Shown here: positions 6,734 through 13,598 of the stretch, in pieces
How the letters are laid out: every line of letters starts with the position of its first letter
Numbering within the stretch: position 1 is the stretch's first letter
From: Ponticaulis sp.
GTDB taxonomy: Bacteria; Pseudomonadota; Alphaproteobacteria; Caulobacterales; Hyphomonadaceae
NCBI GenBank assembly: GCA_002699325.1
Contig: PABS01000059.1
Coordinates: forward strand, 1-14,034
Reading direction: 5' to 3'
Length of the DNA stretch: 14,034 nucleotides
Position numbers and translations under genes: made by a program
Notes under the pieces: model-generated
Databases searched by the model: none
What the model saw: only the letters and a program-made list of their open reading frames with translations
Told to the model about the DNA's origin: nothing

Positions 6734-7090
6734 CTAGGCCGCTTTGACGACGTCGTTTTTCTCGTTGAGGAGCACGACGCTCGGTGAATAGTTGCGCGCT
6801 TTTTCTGCTTCGACCTGGCCGAATGTGCAGATGATCACACGATCACCGACCTGAAAGTGACGCGCCGCCGCACCGTTGACGCCGATTGTCTTGGAGCCGC
6901 GTGGCGCTTCAATCGCGTATGTCATGATGCGCGAGCCCGCTGTGACGTTCCAGATATACACCTGTTCGTGCGGCAGGATGCCGGCTTCGTCGAGCAGATC
7001 CTGATCAATGGAGACCGAACCTTCATAGTGCAGGTCACACTGGGTGACTGCAGCGCTGTGAAGCTTGGCTTTCATCATGGTCAGAAGCAT
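6734..7090 (-). CDS. panD: aspartate 1-decarboxylase precursor
   Basis: Makes beta-alanine from L-aspartate for pantothenate and coenzyme A synthesis in the cytoplasm. It is made as a 118-residue pro-enzyme that cleaves itself between Gly24 and Ser25 (YEGSV), turning Ser25 into the pyruvoyl cofactor. The residue numbers match E. coli PanD: K9, H11, the G24-S25 cleavage site, W47, R54 and Y58 (in TYAIEAPRG), and the NGAAA motif. The start at 7090 is backed by a GGAGA ribosome site (7097-7101) with a 6-base spacer. It faces the SIMPL gene across a shared terminator. The next gene upstream on the same strand (cytochrome b561) is 268 bases away, so panD probably has its own promoter. Whether it needs a PanZ/PanM-type activator cannot be told here. 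Confidence 0.97.
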   Translation of the reverse strand: MLLTMMKAKLHSAAVTQCDLHYEGSVSIDQDLLDEAGILPHEQVYIWNVTAGSRIMTYAIEAPRGSKTIGVNGAAARHFQVGDRVIICTFGQVEAEKARNYSPSVVLLNEKNDVVKAA

Positions 7091-7136
7091 TAGTTTTCTC
7101 CGAACACCCTATCACTCGAACGGTTTTTTGGCCTTT

Positions 7137-7153
7137 GCTTCTATATAGGAAGC
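7137..7153. promoter_or_regulatory. imperfect palindrome in the panD upstream region
   Basis: GCTTC and GAAGC arms (plus one T-G pair) flank a TATATAG core, 47 bases upstream of the panD start. The AT core could be part of a -10 element with an overlapping operator, but no convincing -35 was found. The rest of the 268-base gap (7091-7358) holds the panD ribosome site and a weak 6-bp hairpin at 7206-7221; I see no gene in it. Confidence 0.25.
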
Positions 7154-7358
7154 AGGTTGACGCAAGGTAAGTATCTGACTGTTGTTGCGTCTGCGAACCG
7201 TTTGATCGGGCTTATGCCCGAAGAGAAGCCACACGTAAAGCGACCAGTATTTCCAGCATCAATACTCGCGTGTCTTGTCTGGTTACTTTTTCAGAACGGT
7301 CGTGATTGGACTCCATGAAATGCCGCCGCCAGTCTTTCGTGTTGCGATGCAGCGCTGA

Positions 7359-8027
7359 TCAGCTCACCTCGCGCTTCTTGCGGCCCGTGATCATGGCCTT
7401 TGCGAGGTTTTCACCGTGCGCGCGGCTGGAGAGGATGACGCCCAAAACGTGAAGAGCAGCAAGGCCAAGCGTGAGATAGGTGAAGACTTTGTGGATCGCT
7501 TCGAAAATCTCTTCGCTCTCGCTTTCAGCCCCCTCTGCGTATCCGTCATGTTCATCATCTTCGTTTTCTTCGGACTGAAGGTTCATACCCGGTTGCGATG
7601 CTGGTGATGTGTCGGATGAGATCAACGGCGCGAGTGGGCCTTCCTGATGTTCAATGGCAAGCAGCGCCATACCTGAACCAGTGGTGACCGCCAGGCTGAA
7701 CAGTAGGGCGATGATCATGGCGCCGCCCGCCGGGTTGTGGCCGACATATCGCCGGTAGCCACCTCTGAAGATTGACGTCAGATAGCCAAACACCGCCGAA
7801 GGGCCTCTGACAAAGTCTGAAAATCTGGCGTGTCTTGTGCCGATAAAGCCCCAGACGAGGCGCAGAACCACAATGCCAGCGACGGTGTATCCGGCAATGA
7901 CGTGGATATCCTTACTGCCGTCGCCAACGAAATAGGCGGTCAGAACACTGATGACGAGCACCCAGTGACCAATCCTGACCACGGGGTCCCAGACCTTGAG
8001 GCTTTTTGGCCCATTGTTTTCTGTCAT
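7359..8027 (-). CDS. cytochrome b561-type membrane protein
   Basis: 222-residue inner-membrane di-haem cytochrome b of the bacterial b561/Ni-hydrogenase b-subunit type, likely passing electrons between quinone and a partner. Four membrane helices are expected: about 17-35 (starting VVRIGHW), 40-62 (DIHVIAGYTVAG), 101-124 and 175-199. Candidate haem ligands are H21, H42, H97, H179 and H193; which four or fewer are used cannot be decided by eye. Between helices 3 and 4 lies an acidic segment (152-176) with 13 Asp/Glu. The start is supported by a GGAG ribosome site (8034-8037). It is transcribed divergently from a membrane-bound LuxR-type regulator. No partner hydrogenase, periplasmic cytochrome or thiosulfate gene is in the window, so its redox partner is unknown. 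Confidence 0.9.
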   Translation of the reverse strand: MTENNGPKSLKVWDPVVRIGHWVLVISVLTAYFVGDGSKDIHVIAGYTVAGIVVLRLVWGFIGTRHARFSDFVRGPSAVFGYLTSIFRGGYRRYVGHNPAGGAMIIALLFSLAVTTGSGMALLAIEHQEGPLAPLISSDTSPASQPGMNLQSEENEDDEHDGYAEGAESESEEIFEAIHKVFTYLTLGLAALHVLGVILSSRAHGENLAKAMITGRKKREVS

Positions 8028-8113
8028 GTCTCACTCCAGAGTTTGTCTCCGGAATGTCGATCAGCGGGAACGGCTCCGCTATGCGTCAAATGACGGATGG
8101 AGGGATATCCGCA
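8028..8113. promoter_or_regulatory. divergent promoter region between cytochrome b561 and the LuxR-type regulator
   Basis: Only 86 bases separate the two divergent starts, so promoters for both must lie here or overlap the genes. It contains the two ribosome sites (8034-8037 leftward, 8099-8104 rightward) and an inverted repeat AGCGG (8063-8067)/CCGCT (8076-8080) near its centre that could be an operator. No clear -35/-10 pair was identified. Confidence 0.4.
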
Positions 8114-8680
8114 ATGAAAACAATGCTGAACCGGGGCGGCAATAGCCCGTTCATTCGCGTAATTACCGGTGTCGCCTTCACGAGTATCGCGCTTCTGATC
8201 GCATTGGACCTGATCAGTGATGGCGGGGAGGGCGCAAGCCTTGTCCATCTCTTGCTGGAGGGCGGCATTCTCGTGATTGCACTTCTGGGTGCGGGTTTGG
8301 CGTTTCGATCATTGCGCAGGACGCGCGCAGAACTCAGCGAGGCGCGGGCCGAAGCTGTGAAATGGCGCGAGGAGCACTCTGAACTGCTACGGGGCCTGTC
8401 GGCCGCGGTGGGAAAACAGTTCAGTCAATGGCAGCTGACTGCCGCTGAGCGGGAGATTGGTTATCTCCTCCTCAAGGGGCTGAGCCTGTCAGAGGTTGCT
8501 AAAGTGCGTGGTACAAGCGAGCGCACTGTGCGCGACCAGAGCCAGGCGCTTTACCGAAAGGCGGGTCTTTCGGGTCGCGCTGATCTTTCCGGCTTTTTTC
8601 TGGAAGATTTGCTGCTGCCCATGCCGGCAGCCAGCGAGGCGCCGGAGGCAGCAGCAACTGCCTCCGACAAGAGCGCATGA
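8114..8680 (+). CDS. membrane-anchored LuxR-type (HTH) transcriptional regulator
   Basis: 188 residues from the ATG at 8114, chosen for its GGAGGG ribosome site (8099-8104); in-frame ATGs further upstream lack this. Two hydrophobic helices (about 13-33 and 42-64) anchor it in the inner membrane with only a very short loop between them. A charged, probably coiled-coil helix follows (66-95). The C-terminal LuxR/GerE-type helix-turn-helix (about 106-165) includes LTAAEREIGYLLLKGLS and GTSERTVRDQSQALYRKAGL. It lacks a response-regulator receiver or autoinducer domain, so the signal is probably sensed by the membrane part or by a partner. An Ala/Pro/Glu-rich tail ends the protein. The divergent cytochrome b561 is the natural candidate target or signal source, which is inference from context. 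Confidence 0.88.
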   Translation: MKTMLNRGGNSPFIRVITGVAFTSIALLIALDLISDGGEGASLVHLLLEGGILVIALLGAGLAFRSLRRTRAELSEARAEAVKWREEHSELLRGLSAAVGKQFSQWQLTAAEREIGYLLLKGLSLSEVAKVRGTSERTVRDQSQALYRKAGLSGRADLSGFFLEDLLLPMPAASEAPEAAATASDKSA

Positions 8681-8681
8681 C

Positions 8682-10364
8682 CTAGTCTTCACCGTTCAGA
8701 TAGATGACCGGTAACATGATGGCGCTTGGCCGGTCCGGCGTCATGTAAATCGTGTTCTCCGCGACGCGTGTCTCAACGCCCGGACCAGGATTTTCACCCG
8801 TGTTCGGGTTCACATCGAAGCGGGGATAGTTGGAGGAGGAGACGGTCACCATGATGCGATGTCCTTCCTCAAAAGTGATCGCAGTATCCCAGAGATCCAC
8901 CTCCATCTCCTCAGGTGCATTGGGCGTCATCATGGAGATCTCGTCCGGCATGCGCCCCTCGCGATAGCGGGCGCGAACAATGCTATCGAGCACGATGGCT
9001 TCATACCCGTCCGGATAGACATCAATCAGTTTGACGGTGAAGTCGGTATCCGGGCCATCCGTTGCTGCGTGGAGCTTCATGGTGACCGGGCCAGCGATGA
9101 CAACATCCTCTTCCAGAGGCGGGGTCATGAATTCCAGATAATCCTTCCGGTCTTCAATGACGCGCTGGTCCATCGGACCTCGTTCAAAGGTAAGATTGGC
9201 ACCGCCCACAGTCGGGACCGGGTTTTCCGGATCGAACGTATAGCTAATTGTGTCGGCTTCAGTCGGCTTGTCAGGCGACAGCGTGCCATCTGCATGGAGG
9301 TAATAGGCGCGATCGCGCGGGGCAGGCGGCCAGTCACCAAATTCCAGCCAGCGGTTCTTGTCTGACGGGGCATCTTTGCGCGCTGAGGCCATCATGTAGG
9401 CGCGCACGGGGGCCTCATCCATAATGCCGTTGTCTTCGCCTTTCAGCCAGTAATCGAACCAGCGAATTTCCTGATCCACGCCATCAATGGTGAGGCCGCG
9501 GAGCCCGCCTGCGTCATAACTTAGGTCGCCAGAAAGCTCGCCATGGCCAAACGGGCCCATGGTCAGCTTCTGATTGCCGCGTGCGCCCTTCGCGCCCTTA
9601 TTCTGGAGATAGACAAAGTTGCGAACATTGCCTTCATTGAAAATGTCGTACCAGCCGCCGTAATTATACATCGGGATGTCGATATATTTGCGGTTCTCAT
9701 TGATTTCGCCATTCGCCCAATAGGCCTTGTCCGGGTAATTGGCGGCATTGTTTGAGATGACCTCTTCAGAAATGCCCTGACGGCGTGACCAGTCCCCGGA
9801 ATCCTTTTCCTTGAACGCACCGCCAATGAAAGAGCCTGTGGTGCGCGATGATGGGGCGACGACAACAAATGCAGCTTCCAGATGCGGTGGGTTGTAGGTG
9901 GCCGCAAGATTACTGGTAATCCCCATGGCCGAAGCGCCGGTTATGCCAACCTTGCCATTGCACCAGTCCTGGTCGGCCATCCATTCTACGGTGTCATAGC
10001 CATCAGGGCCATCATCAACAAAGGCCCGGTAGAAGCCTTCGGACCGACCTTTGCCGCGTACATCCTGGACCATGAAGGCGTAGCCGGCGTCGGTGTACTT
10101 CTTGCCAGCATCAGCGCTGCCATACATGGCGTCTTTCAGATAGGGCGTCCGCGTGACAACGCAGGGCCAGGGCCTATCGCCTTCTGGCAGATAAACATTA
10201 CCCGCCAGCACGACTTCATCCCGCATGGGGATAGAGACCTCGATCGCCCCTTGCGGTGGAGTATAGCTCTGTTGGGTGGTCGCCGCTTCCTGCGCGCTCG
10301 CAAGCACGGGCTGAAGACCAAGAATAGTGGCAGCGGCAAGCGCGGCCTTAAATGTGCGGTGCAT
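8682..10364 (-). CDS. secreted CocE/NonD-family serine hydrolase (X-Pro dipeptidyl-peptidase-like)
   Basis: 560 residues from the ATG at 10364. This start gives a clean signal peptide (1-24, ending ASA before QEA) and a strong ribosome site (GGAGGA, 10372-10377). The in-frame start at 10541 would put 59 cysteine-rich, non-family residues before it. The alpha/beta hydrolase domain shows DVRGKGRSEG (101-110), nucleophile Ser145 in GASAMG, probable Asp240 in GGWYD and His274 in GPFGHG. The C-terminal half (about 400-560) is the family's jelly-roll, with the DTDFTVKLIDVYPDG stretch. Relatives include cocaine esterase, glutaryl-7-ACA acylase and X-Pro peptidases, so ester or amide hydrolysis in the periplasm is likely, but the substrate is open. 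It is divergent from the Rho-N gene. Confidence 0.93.
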   Translation of the reverse strand: MHRTFKAALAAATILGLQPVLASAQEAATTQQSYTPPQGAIEVSIPMRDEVVLAGNVYLPEGDRPWPCVVTRTPYLKDAMYGSADAGKKYTDAGYAFMVQDVRGKGRSEGFYRAFVDDGPDGYDTVEWMADQDWCNGKVGITGASAMGITSNLAATYNPPHLEAAFVVVAPSSRTTGSFIGGAFKEKDSGDWSRRQGISEEVISNNAANYPDKAYWANGEINENRKYIDIPMYNYGGWYDIFNEGNVRNFVYLQNKGAKGARGNQKLTMGPFGHGELSGDLSYDAGGLRGLTIDGVDQEIRWFDYWLKGEDNGIMDEAPVRAYMMASARKDAPSDKNRWLEFGDWPPAPRDRAYYLHADGTLSPDKPTEADTISYTFDPENPVPTVGGANLTFERGPMDQRVIEDRKDYLEFMTPPLEEDVVIAGPVTMKLHAATDGPDTDFTVKLIDVYPDGYEAIVLDSIVRARYREGRMPDEISMMTPNAPEEMEVDLWDTAITFEEGHRIMVTVSSSNYPRFDVNPNTGENPGPGVETRVAENTIYMTPDRPSAIMLPVIYLNGED

Positions 10365-10526
10365 GATTGTTTCCTCCGGTGACGCCTCTGCGGGCGCTCG
10401 ACAGTGTATAGCTGTAGCATGACCTACGTGCGGAACAAGAAGCGCCCATTTGCGACAAGCAAACGTGATCTCGGCACGAAAGCTGGTCTCACGCGTTTCA
10501 CTGGTGCAACAGCAAGGAGGTACGAC

Positions 10527-10790
10527 ATGGCAAAGGATCATGGTTCGTCCATCAAGGATGACGAGACGTATGAAGAACTGCGCAAGCAGGGCGAGTCCAA
10601 AGAGAAGGCTGCCCGTATCGCAAATGCGCAGGCCAACTCCGATCAGAAGCCGTCAGAAAAGGGTGGTCAGGCGCCGCCTTATGAAGAATGGCATGTCGAT
10701 GAGCTTTATGACCGGGCCAAAGAGCTTGGCATTGAAGGCCGGTCTGACATGGACAAAGACGAGCTGATTGAGGCGCTGCGCAATCACTAG
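10527..10790 (+). CDS. small Rho-N-domain protein
   Basis: 87 residues starting MAKDHGSSIKDDETYEELRKQG, a conserved opening in a widespread family of small bacterial proteins. The first ~35 residues include the KEKAARIANA segment and a flexible linker follows. A C-terminal Rho-N (SAP-like) helix-extended-loop-helix occupies about 52-86 (YEEWHVDELYDRAKELGIEG, then MDKDELIEALRNH). Rho-N domains can bind nucleic acid, but the role of these small proteins is not established. The start is fixed by AAGGAGG (10514-10520) with 6-base spacing; in-frame upstream starts have no such site. The SDR-like gene follows 87 bases later, with a possible promoter between them. Confidence 0.88.
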   Translation: MAKDHGSSIKDDETYEELRKQGESKEKAARIANAQANSDQKPSEKGGQAPPYEEWHVDELYDRAKELGIEGRSDMDKDELIEALRNH

Positions 10791-10821
10791 GCGTGTCTCC
10801 GCACATAGGAGGGTCTCATCT

Positions 10822-10846
10822 GGAACGGGCTCTCATCGCACGCATT
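10822..10846 (+). promoter_or_regulatory. weak EcfG-like promoter candidate before the SDR gene
   Basis: GGAAC (10822-10826), then 16 bases, then CATT (10843-10846). The alphaproteobacterial general-stress sigma factor consensus is GGAAC-N16/17-CGTT, so this has one mismatch. It lies 31 bases before the start at 10878. A chance match is quite possible. Confidence 0.25.
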
Positions 10847-10877
10847 GCTCCTTTGTAGACAAGATAAAGGAGAGACC

Positions 10878-11516
10878 ATGACTGTGCTCATAGCCGGAGC
10901 GAATGGCCAGATTGGCCGACACCTCGTAAAACGCCTCGTAAAAGCCGGACACACTGTGAAAGCAGGTGTGCGCGCCCCAGAACAGATTTCAGATATGCGA
11001 GATCTGGGCGCAGAAGGTGTTCTGCTCGACCTTACAAAACCCGAACTTTTCCCGTCTGCGCTTGAGGGCGTCGATCAGGTTGCCTTCACCGCCGGTTCTG
11101 GTGGCGAGGCTGTTGAGGCGGTCGACCGTGATGGTGCCATCTCGCTGATTGATGCAACTGTTCAGGCCGGTATACCCAGATTTGTGATGCTGAGTTCTGT
11201 GATGGTGGACGAGCCGGAGAAAGGCCCGGATGGCCTCAAGGATTATCTCAAAGCCAAACAGGTCGCCGATAATCACCTGAAAGGCACGGATCTGAGTTAT
11301 ACAATTATCCGTCCGGTGGCGCTGACCAATGATGCCCCAACCGGAAAAATCAAAACCGATGGTATCGAGTTTGCCAATGCCAGCATTCCGCGTGCAGATG
11401 TTGCGCACGCACTTCAGGTTGCTGCGGAGCTGGATAATAAGCCGCGCGATATCATTGAGATCGCATCCGGCGATGCCGCGATCGAACAAAGCATTGGCGG
11501 CAAAGTCGCCGCCTGA
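10878..11516 (+). CDS. NAD(P)-binding SDR-like protein (NmrA/atypical SDR type)
   Basis: 212 residues, a single Rossmann domain, cytoplasmic. The dinucleotide-binding loop is GANGQIG (7-13), after strand TVLIA. Other markers are GVLLDLTKP (47-55), the serine strand FVMLSSV (102-108), YLKAK (Y123/K127) in the position of the SDR YxxxK pair, and TIIRP (142-146). This fits the NAD(P)H-binding/NmrA-like group, often annotated as SDR family oxidoreductase or nucleoside-diphosphate-sugar epimerase. Many such proteins are redox-sensing or reduce small carbonyls; the substrate is unknown. The start is supported by AGGAGA (10868-10873). It ends 4 bases before the convergent phosphatase gene. Confidence 0.9.
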   Translation: MTVLIAGANGQIGRHLVKRLVKAGHTVKAGVRAPEQISDMRDLGAEGVLLDLTKPELFPSALEGVDQVAFTAGSGGEAVEAVDRDGAISLIDATVQAGIPRFVMLSSVMVDEPEKGPDGLKDYLKAKQVADNHLKGTDLSYTIIRPVALTNDAPTGKIKTDGIEFANASIPRADVAHALQVAAELDNKPRDIIEIASGDAAIEQSIGGKVAA

Positions 11517-11520
11517 TCGT

Positions 11521-12180
11521 TCAGGCCGCGCCTTGTTCCCCGCGCGGAAGGCCCGGAAACGGGCCTTCGCCAGCAACAAAGTGATCTAGTCCGATCCCAA
11601 TAGCTGTTTCCCGCGCCCGGATGACCGTCTCATTTGTCTGTTTGACGGAGAGAACATCGTCGGGCGTGAGGCCAGCAAGACGACCCACCATCACCCGAAT
11701 AATGAAGCCATGCGCGAGGATTGCCTGAACCCTTGAGGGATGTTCAGCCGCCTCAGCAAGGAAGCTGTCTGACCGGACTTCAAGATCTTCAAAATTCTCA
11801 CCATTGGGCGGACGATAGCCATAGCGATCATCCATCCAGGACTGCCACTGGTCAGGGTATTTCGTGCGGATGTCAGCATAGAGCTCACCCGACCAGTCTC
11901 CGGAACTCCATTCTTTCAAACGATCATCCCAGACAGGGTTCTGCGCCAGCGGCACATGCTTGCCGATGAGCTCAGCTGTCTGTCTCACGCGCCCAAGCGG
12001 CGAGGCCCAGACATGCTCAACGCCCTGACCGGCCAGCCATTTGCCGTTCGTATCAGCATGGCGAATGCCATTTTCGGAGAGCTGTGAGTCCCATTGCCCC
12101 TGCATACGGCGTTCGGCGTTCCATTCGGTCTCGCCATGGCGGACGAAATACCAGATGCGGTCGGGCTTTGATTGGGTCAT
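11521..12180 (-). CDS. histidine phosphatase family protein (phosphoglycerate mutase-like)
   Basis: 219 residues, cytoplasmic, branch-2H phosphatase fold. Catalytic RHGE is at 14-17 with His15 as the phospho-acceptor. SPLGRVRQTAE (60-70) supplies phosphate-binding arginines, E90 (LKEWSSGDWSG) is the likely proton donor, and the second histidine H157 is in LAHG. NET at 183-185 also fits. The family includes cofactor-dependent phosphoglycerate mutases, cobalamin phosphatases (CobC type) and broad phosphatases; no cobalamin genes are nearby, so a general phosphatase call is safest. Only a weak ribosome site (AAGG) precedes the start. It is convergent with the SDR gene, with a 4-base gap. Confidence 0.92.
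   Translation of the reverse strand: MTQSKPDRIWYFVRHGETEWNAERRMQGQWDSQLSENGIRHADTNGKWLAGQGVEHVWASPLGRVRQTAELIGKHVPLAQNPVWDDRLKEWSSGDWSGELYADIRTKYPDQWQSWMDDRYGYRPPNGENFEDLEVRSDSFLAEAAEHPSRVQAILAHGFIIRVMVGRLAGLTPDDVLSVKQTNETVIRARETAIGIGLDHFVAGEGPFPGLPRGEQGAA
11547..11568. other. perfect hairpin inside the 3' end of the phosphatase gene
   Basis: 9-bp perfect stem (11547-11555 with 11560-11568) with a GAAA tetraloop on the + strand. It lies 31 bases after the SDR stop, within the convergent phosphatase coding end. There is no T-run, so at most it is a weak terminator or an mRNA 3'-end stabiliser for the SDR transcript. Confidence 0.4.
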
Positions 12181-12228
12181 GAAGGCCTTGGAGGTTTGCT
12201 GCGGGCAGGACCGCCCTTAACCCCGCAG

Positions 12229-12777
12229 CTAGCGTATTTCAATGCGCTGTTCTAAATCGATCTCGTATTCCAGATCCTTCGCTGTTTTGAAGCCTTCATT
12301 CAGCGTGCGCGGCGCAAAAATCAGTTTCTTCCACGCCCTTCGAAAAGAAGATTTGATCATGGGATTGTCGCAGGACGCGCGGACATTCTCTGGAGGTCCA
12401 GCTTGCGGCAGGTCAAATTTGATACGGCAGGACCCGCCAAAGCCCTCGACGGCTGAAGCAGCTGAGAGCGAGAAATCCAGTGGGCTGACGGACCACTCCT
12501 TCCAGATGAGCATTTTGGATTCCGGCATGGCGTCCAGTGCACTCATATAGAGGTCTTCGAACACGCCTGCCTTCACACAGTCATCCCTGGATTTTGCGTA
12601 GGACACCATGGCGAGATAGCCGCCAAATTGGACAAATCCGTTGTCGATTAATTGTGGGGTTTTCTCTGCGCTTTGCAGCGTTTCCGGGGCTGGCGCACCT
12701 GAGCATTCCTGTGCTGCGACCGGGAAACCCAGTGCAAATATCACCCCAAGACACCAGAGTCTCACATCCCGCCGCAT
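12229..12777 (-). CDS. secreted hypothetical protein with a TonB-C-like tail
   Basis: 182 residues with a signal peptide (about 1-22, ending VAA before QE), so probably periplasmic. The C-terminal part (about 115-178) has the layout of a TonB C-terminal domain: strand CRIKFDLP, a loop, strand NVRASCDNP, helix SFRRAWKKLIFAPR, then strand KDLEYEIDLEQR. The usual 'A..A...W.f.P' pattern of TonB is seen as FRRAWKKLIFAP. It lacks the N-terminal membrane anchor and Pro-rich spacer of true TonB, so it is a TonB-C-like soluble protein rather than an energy transducer. Cysteines C25, C67, C117 and C136 could form disulfides; C117 and C136 fall on adjacent strands. The ribosome site AAGGT (12784-12788) supports the start. 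It lies 48 bases upstream of the phosphatase start on the same strand. Confidence 0.75.
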   Translation of the reverse strand: MRRDVRLWCLGVIFALGFPVAAQECSGAPAPETLQSAEKTPQLIDNGFVQFGGYLAMVSYAKSRDDCVKAGVFEDLYMSALDAMPESKMLIWKEWSVSPLDFSLSAASAVEGFGGSCRIKFDLPQAGPPENVRASCDNPMIKSSFRRAWKKLIFAPRTLNEGFKTAKDLEYEIDLEQRIEIR

Positions 12778-12863
12778 ACGATCACCTTTCAGCCGCGCAA
12801 CTCACCTCTAGGGCGATATATGTAGTGGTTTCGTCCGTCGAGAAGAGAGTGCGAATCCGTGGC

Positions 12864-13424
12864 TTATTTCGGGCGTTTGTCTGGATTTTTGGCAAAATAG
12901 CGCTCTGCATAATGCAGCGCGGCGGCATGGTGGCACTGGTTGGGTGTTACGCCTTCGAAGTTCAGATAGTCCTCATACTTCATGGTGAGGACTTCGATGT
13001 CTTCGGTTGCGTCGAGGTTCTGTTCGGCGACCTTTTTTGCCCCGAACGCCAGAAAGAAATGGACCTGATTGTTCTGAGTTGCCCAGTTTGAGTAGGCCTG
13101 ACCGGTCTTCACCCACTCTTTGGCCTCATAGCCGGTTTCTTCCAGAAGCTCGCGGCGGGCCACGCCTTCATAGTCGGTTTCCCCGGCCTCTGCGCTGCCT
13201 GCCGGCAGGCCCAGGGTGATCGCGCGGCACCCATGGCGATATTCGCGGATGATGATGAGATCGCCCTCTTCGGTGAAGGCCAGAATGGCCGCCCATTCCT
13301 TGTATTCCAGAATGTGAAAGTCGGGGATGACCTGACCATCGGGCAGCTCAACGGTATCGGTGCGCACACCGAGCCATTTATCCTTATAGGTCTGTTTGCT
13401 CGAAAGCACCTTCCAGGGTTTCAT
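12864..13424 (-). CDS. Nudix hydrolase, ADP-ribose pyrophosphatase type
   Basis: 186 residues, cytoplasmic. Nudix enzymes cleave nucleoside diphosphates linked to another group. The lead-in IIIREYRHGCRAITLGLPAG resembles ADP-ribose pyrophosphatases, suggesting ADP-ribose or a sugar nucleotide as substrate. The Nudix box lies at 76-99: G76, E82, R91-E92-L93, E95-E96, G98-Y99. Compared with the consensus G-x5-E-x7-RE-U-x-EE-x-G-U there is one extra residue between E82 and R91 (x8 rather than x7), but the metal-binding E92/E95/E96 are intact. A GGAG ribosome site (13430-13433) supports the start. It is followed on the same strand by the TonB-C-like gene, 86 bases away. Confidence 0.93.
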   Translation of the reverse strand: MKPWKVLSSKQTYKDKWLGVRTDTVELPDGQVIPDFHILEYKEWAAILAFTEEGDLIIIREYRHGCRAITLGLPAGSAEAGETDYEGVARRELLEETGYEAKEWVKTGQAYSNWATQNNQVHFFLAFGAKKVAEQNLDATEDIEVLTMKYEDYLNFEGVTPNQCHHAAALHYAERYFAKNPDKRPK

Positions 13425-13598
13425 GCGGGCTCCAAGCGCTATTCTTGACGTACAGTCGGTTTTGAAAACTCAGGCTGCAGCTGTAAAGCGGCTCACCGAC
13501 AAAAAGCGAGTCTCAATCGCTCAGTCTGGCTGGAAAATTGGGATTGGCCGCTCAGAAGGCAGTGAAGAGCAGATGGACGAATTACCAAGGAGAAGACG

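Noticed and set aside
7206..7221. Hairpin downstream of cytochrome b561 as its terminator
   Set aside because: Only 6 bp, no T-run on the leftward strand, and 138 bases after the stop codon.
8006..8113. Earlier start of the LuxR-type regulator
   Set aside because: It would overlap the divergent cytochrome start, and the GGAGGG ribosome site supports 8114.
10365..10541. Longer N-terminus of the CocE-type hydrolase from the start at 10541
   Set aside because: It would bury a clean signal peptide 59 residues inside, and the strong GGAGGA site points to 10364. It would also overlap the ribosome site and start of the divergent Rho-N gene.
12198..12229. 8-bp inverted repeat after the TonB-C-like gene as a terminator
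   Set aside because: The 16-base loop and absence of a T-run on the leftward transcript make it a poor intrinsic terminator.
12537..13091. 184-residue rightward open frame
   Set aside because: It runs opposite to the TonB-C-like and Nudix genes, both well supported by signal peptide, motifs and ribosome sites, and has no recognisable domain.
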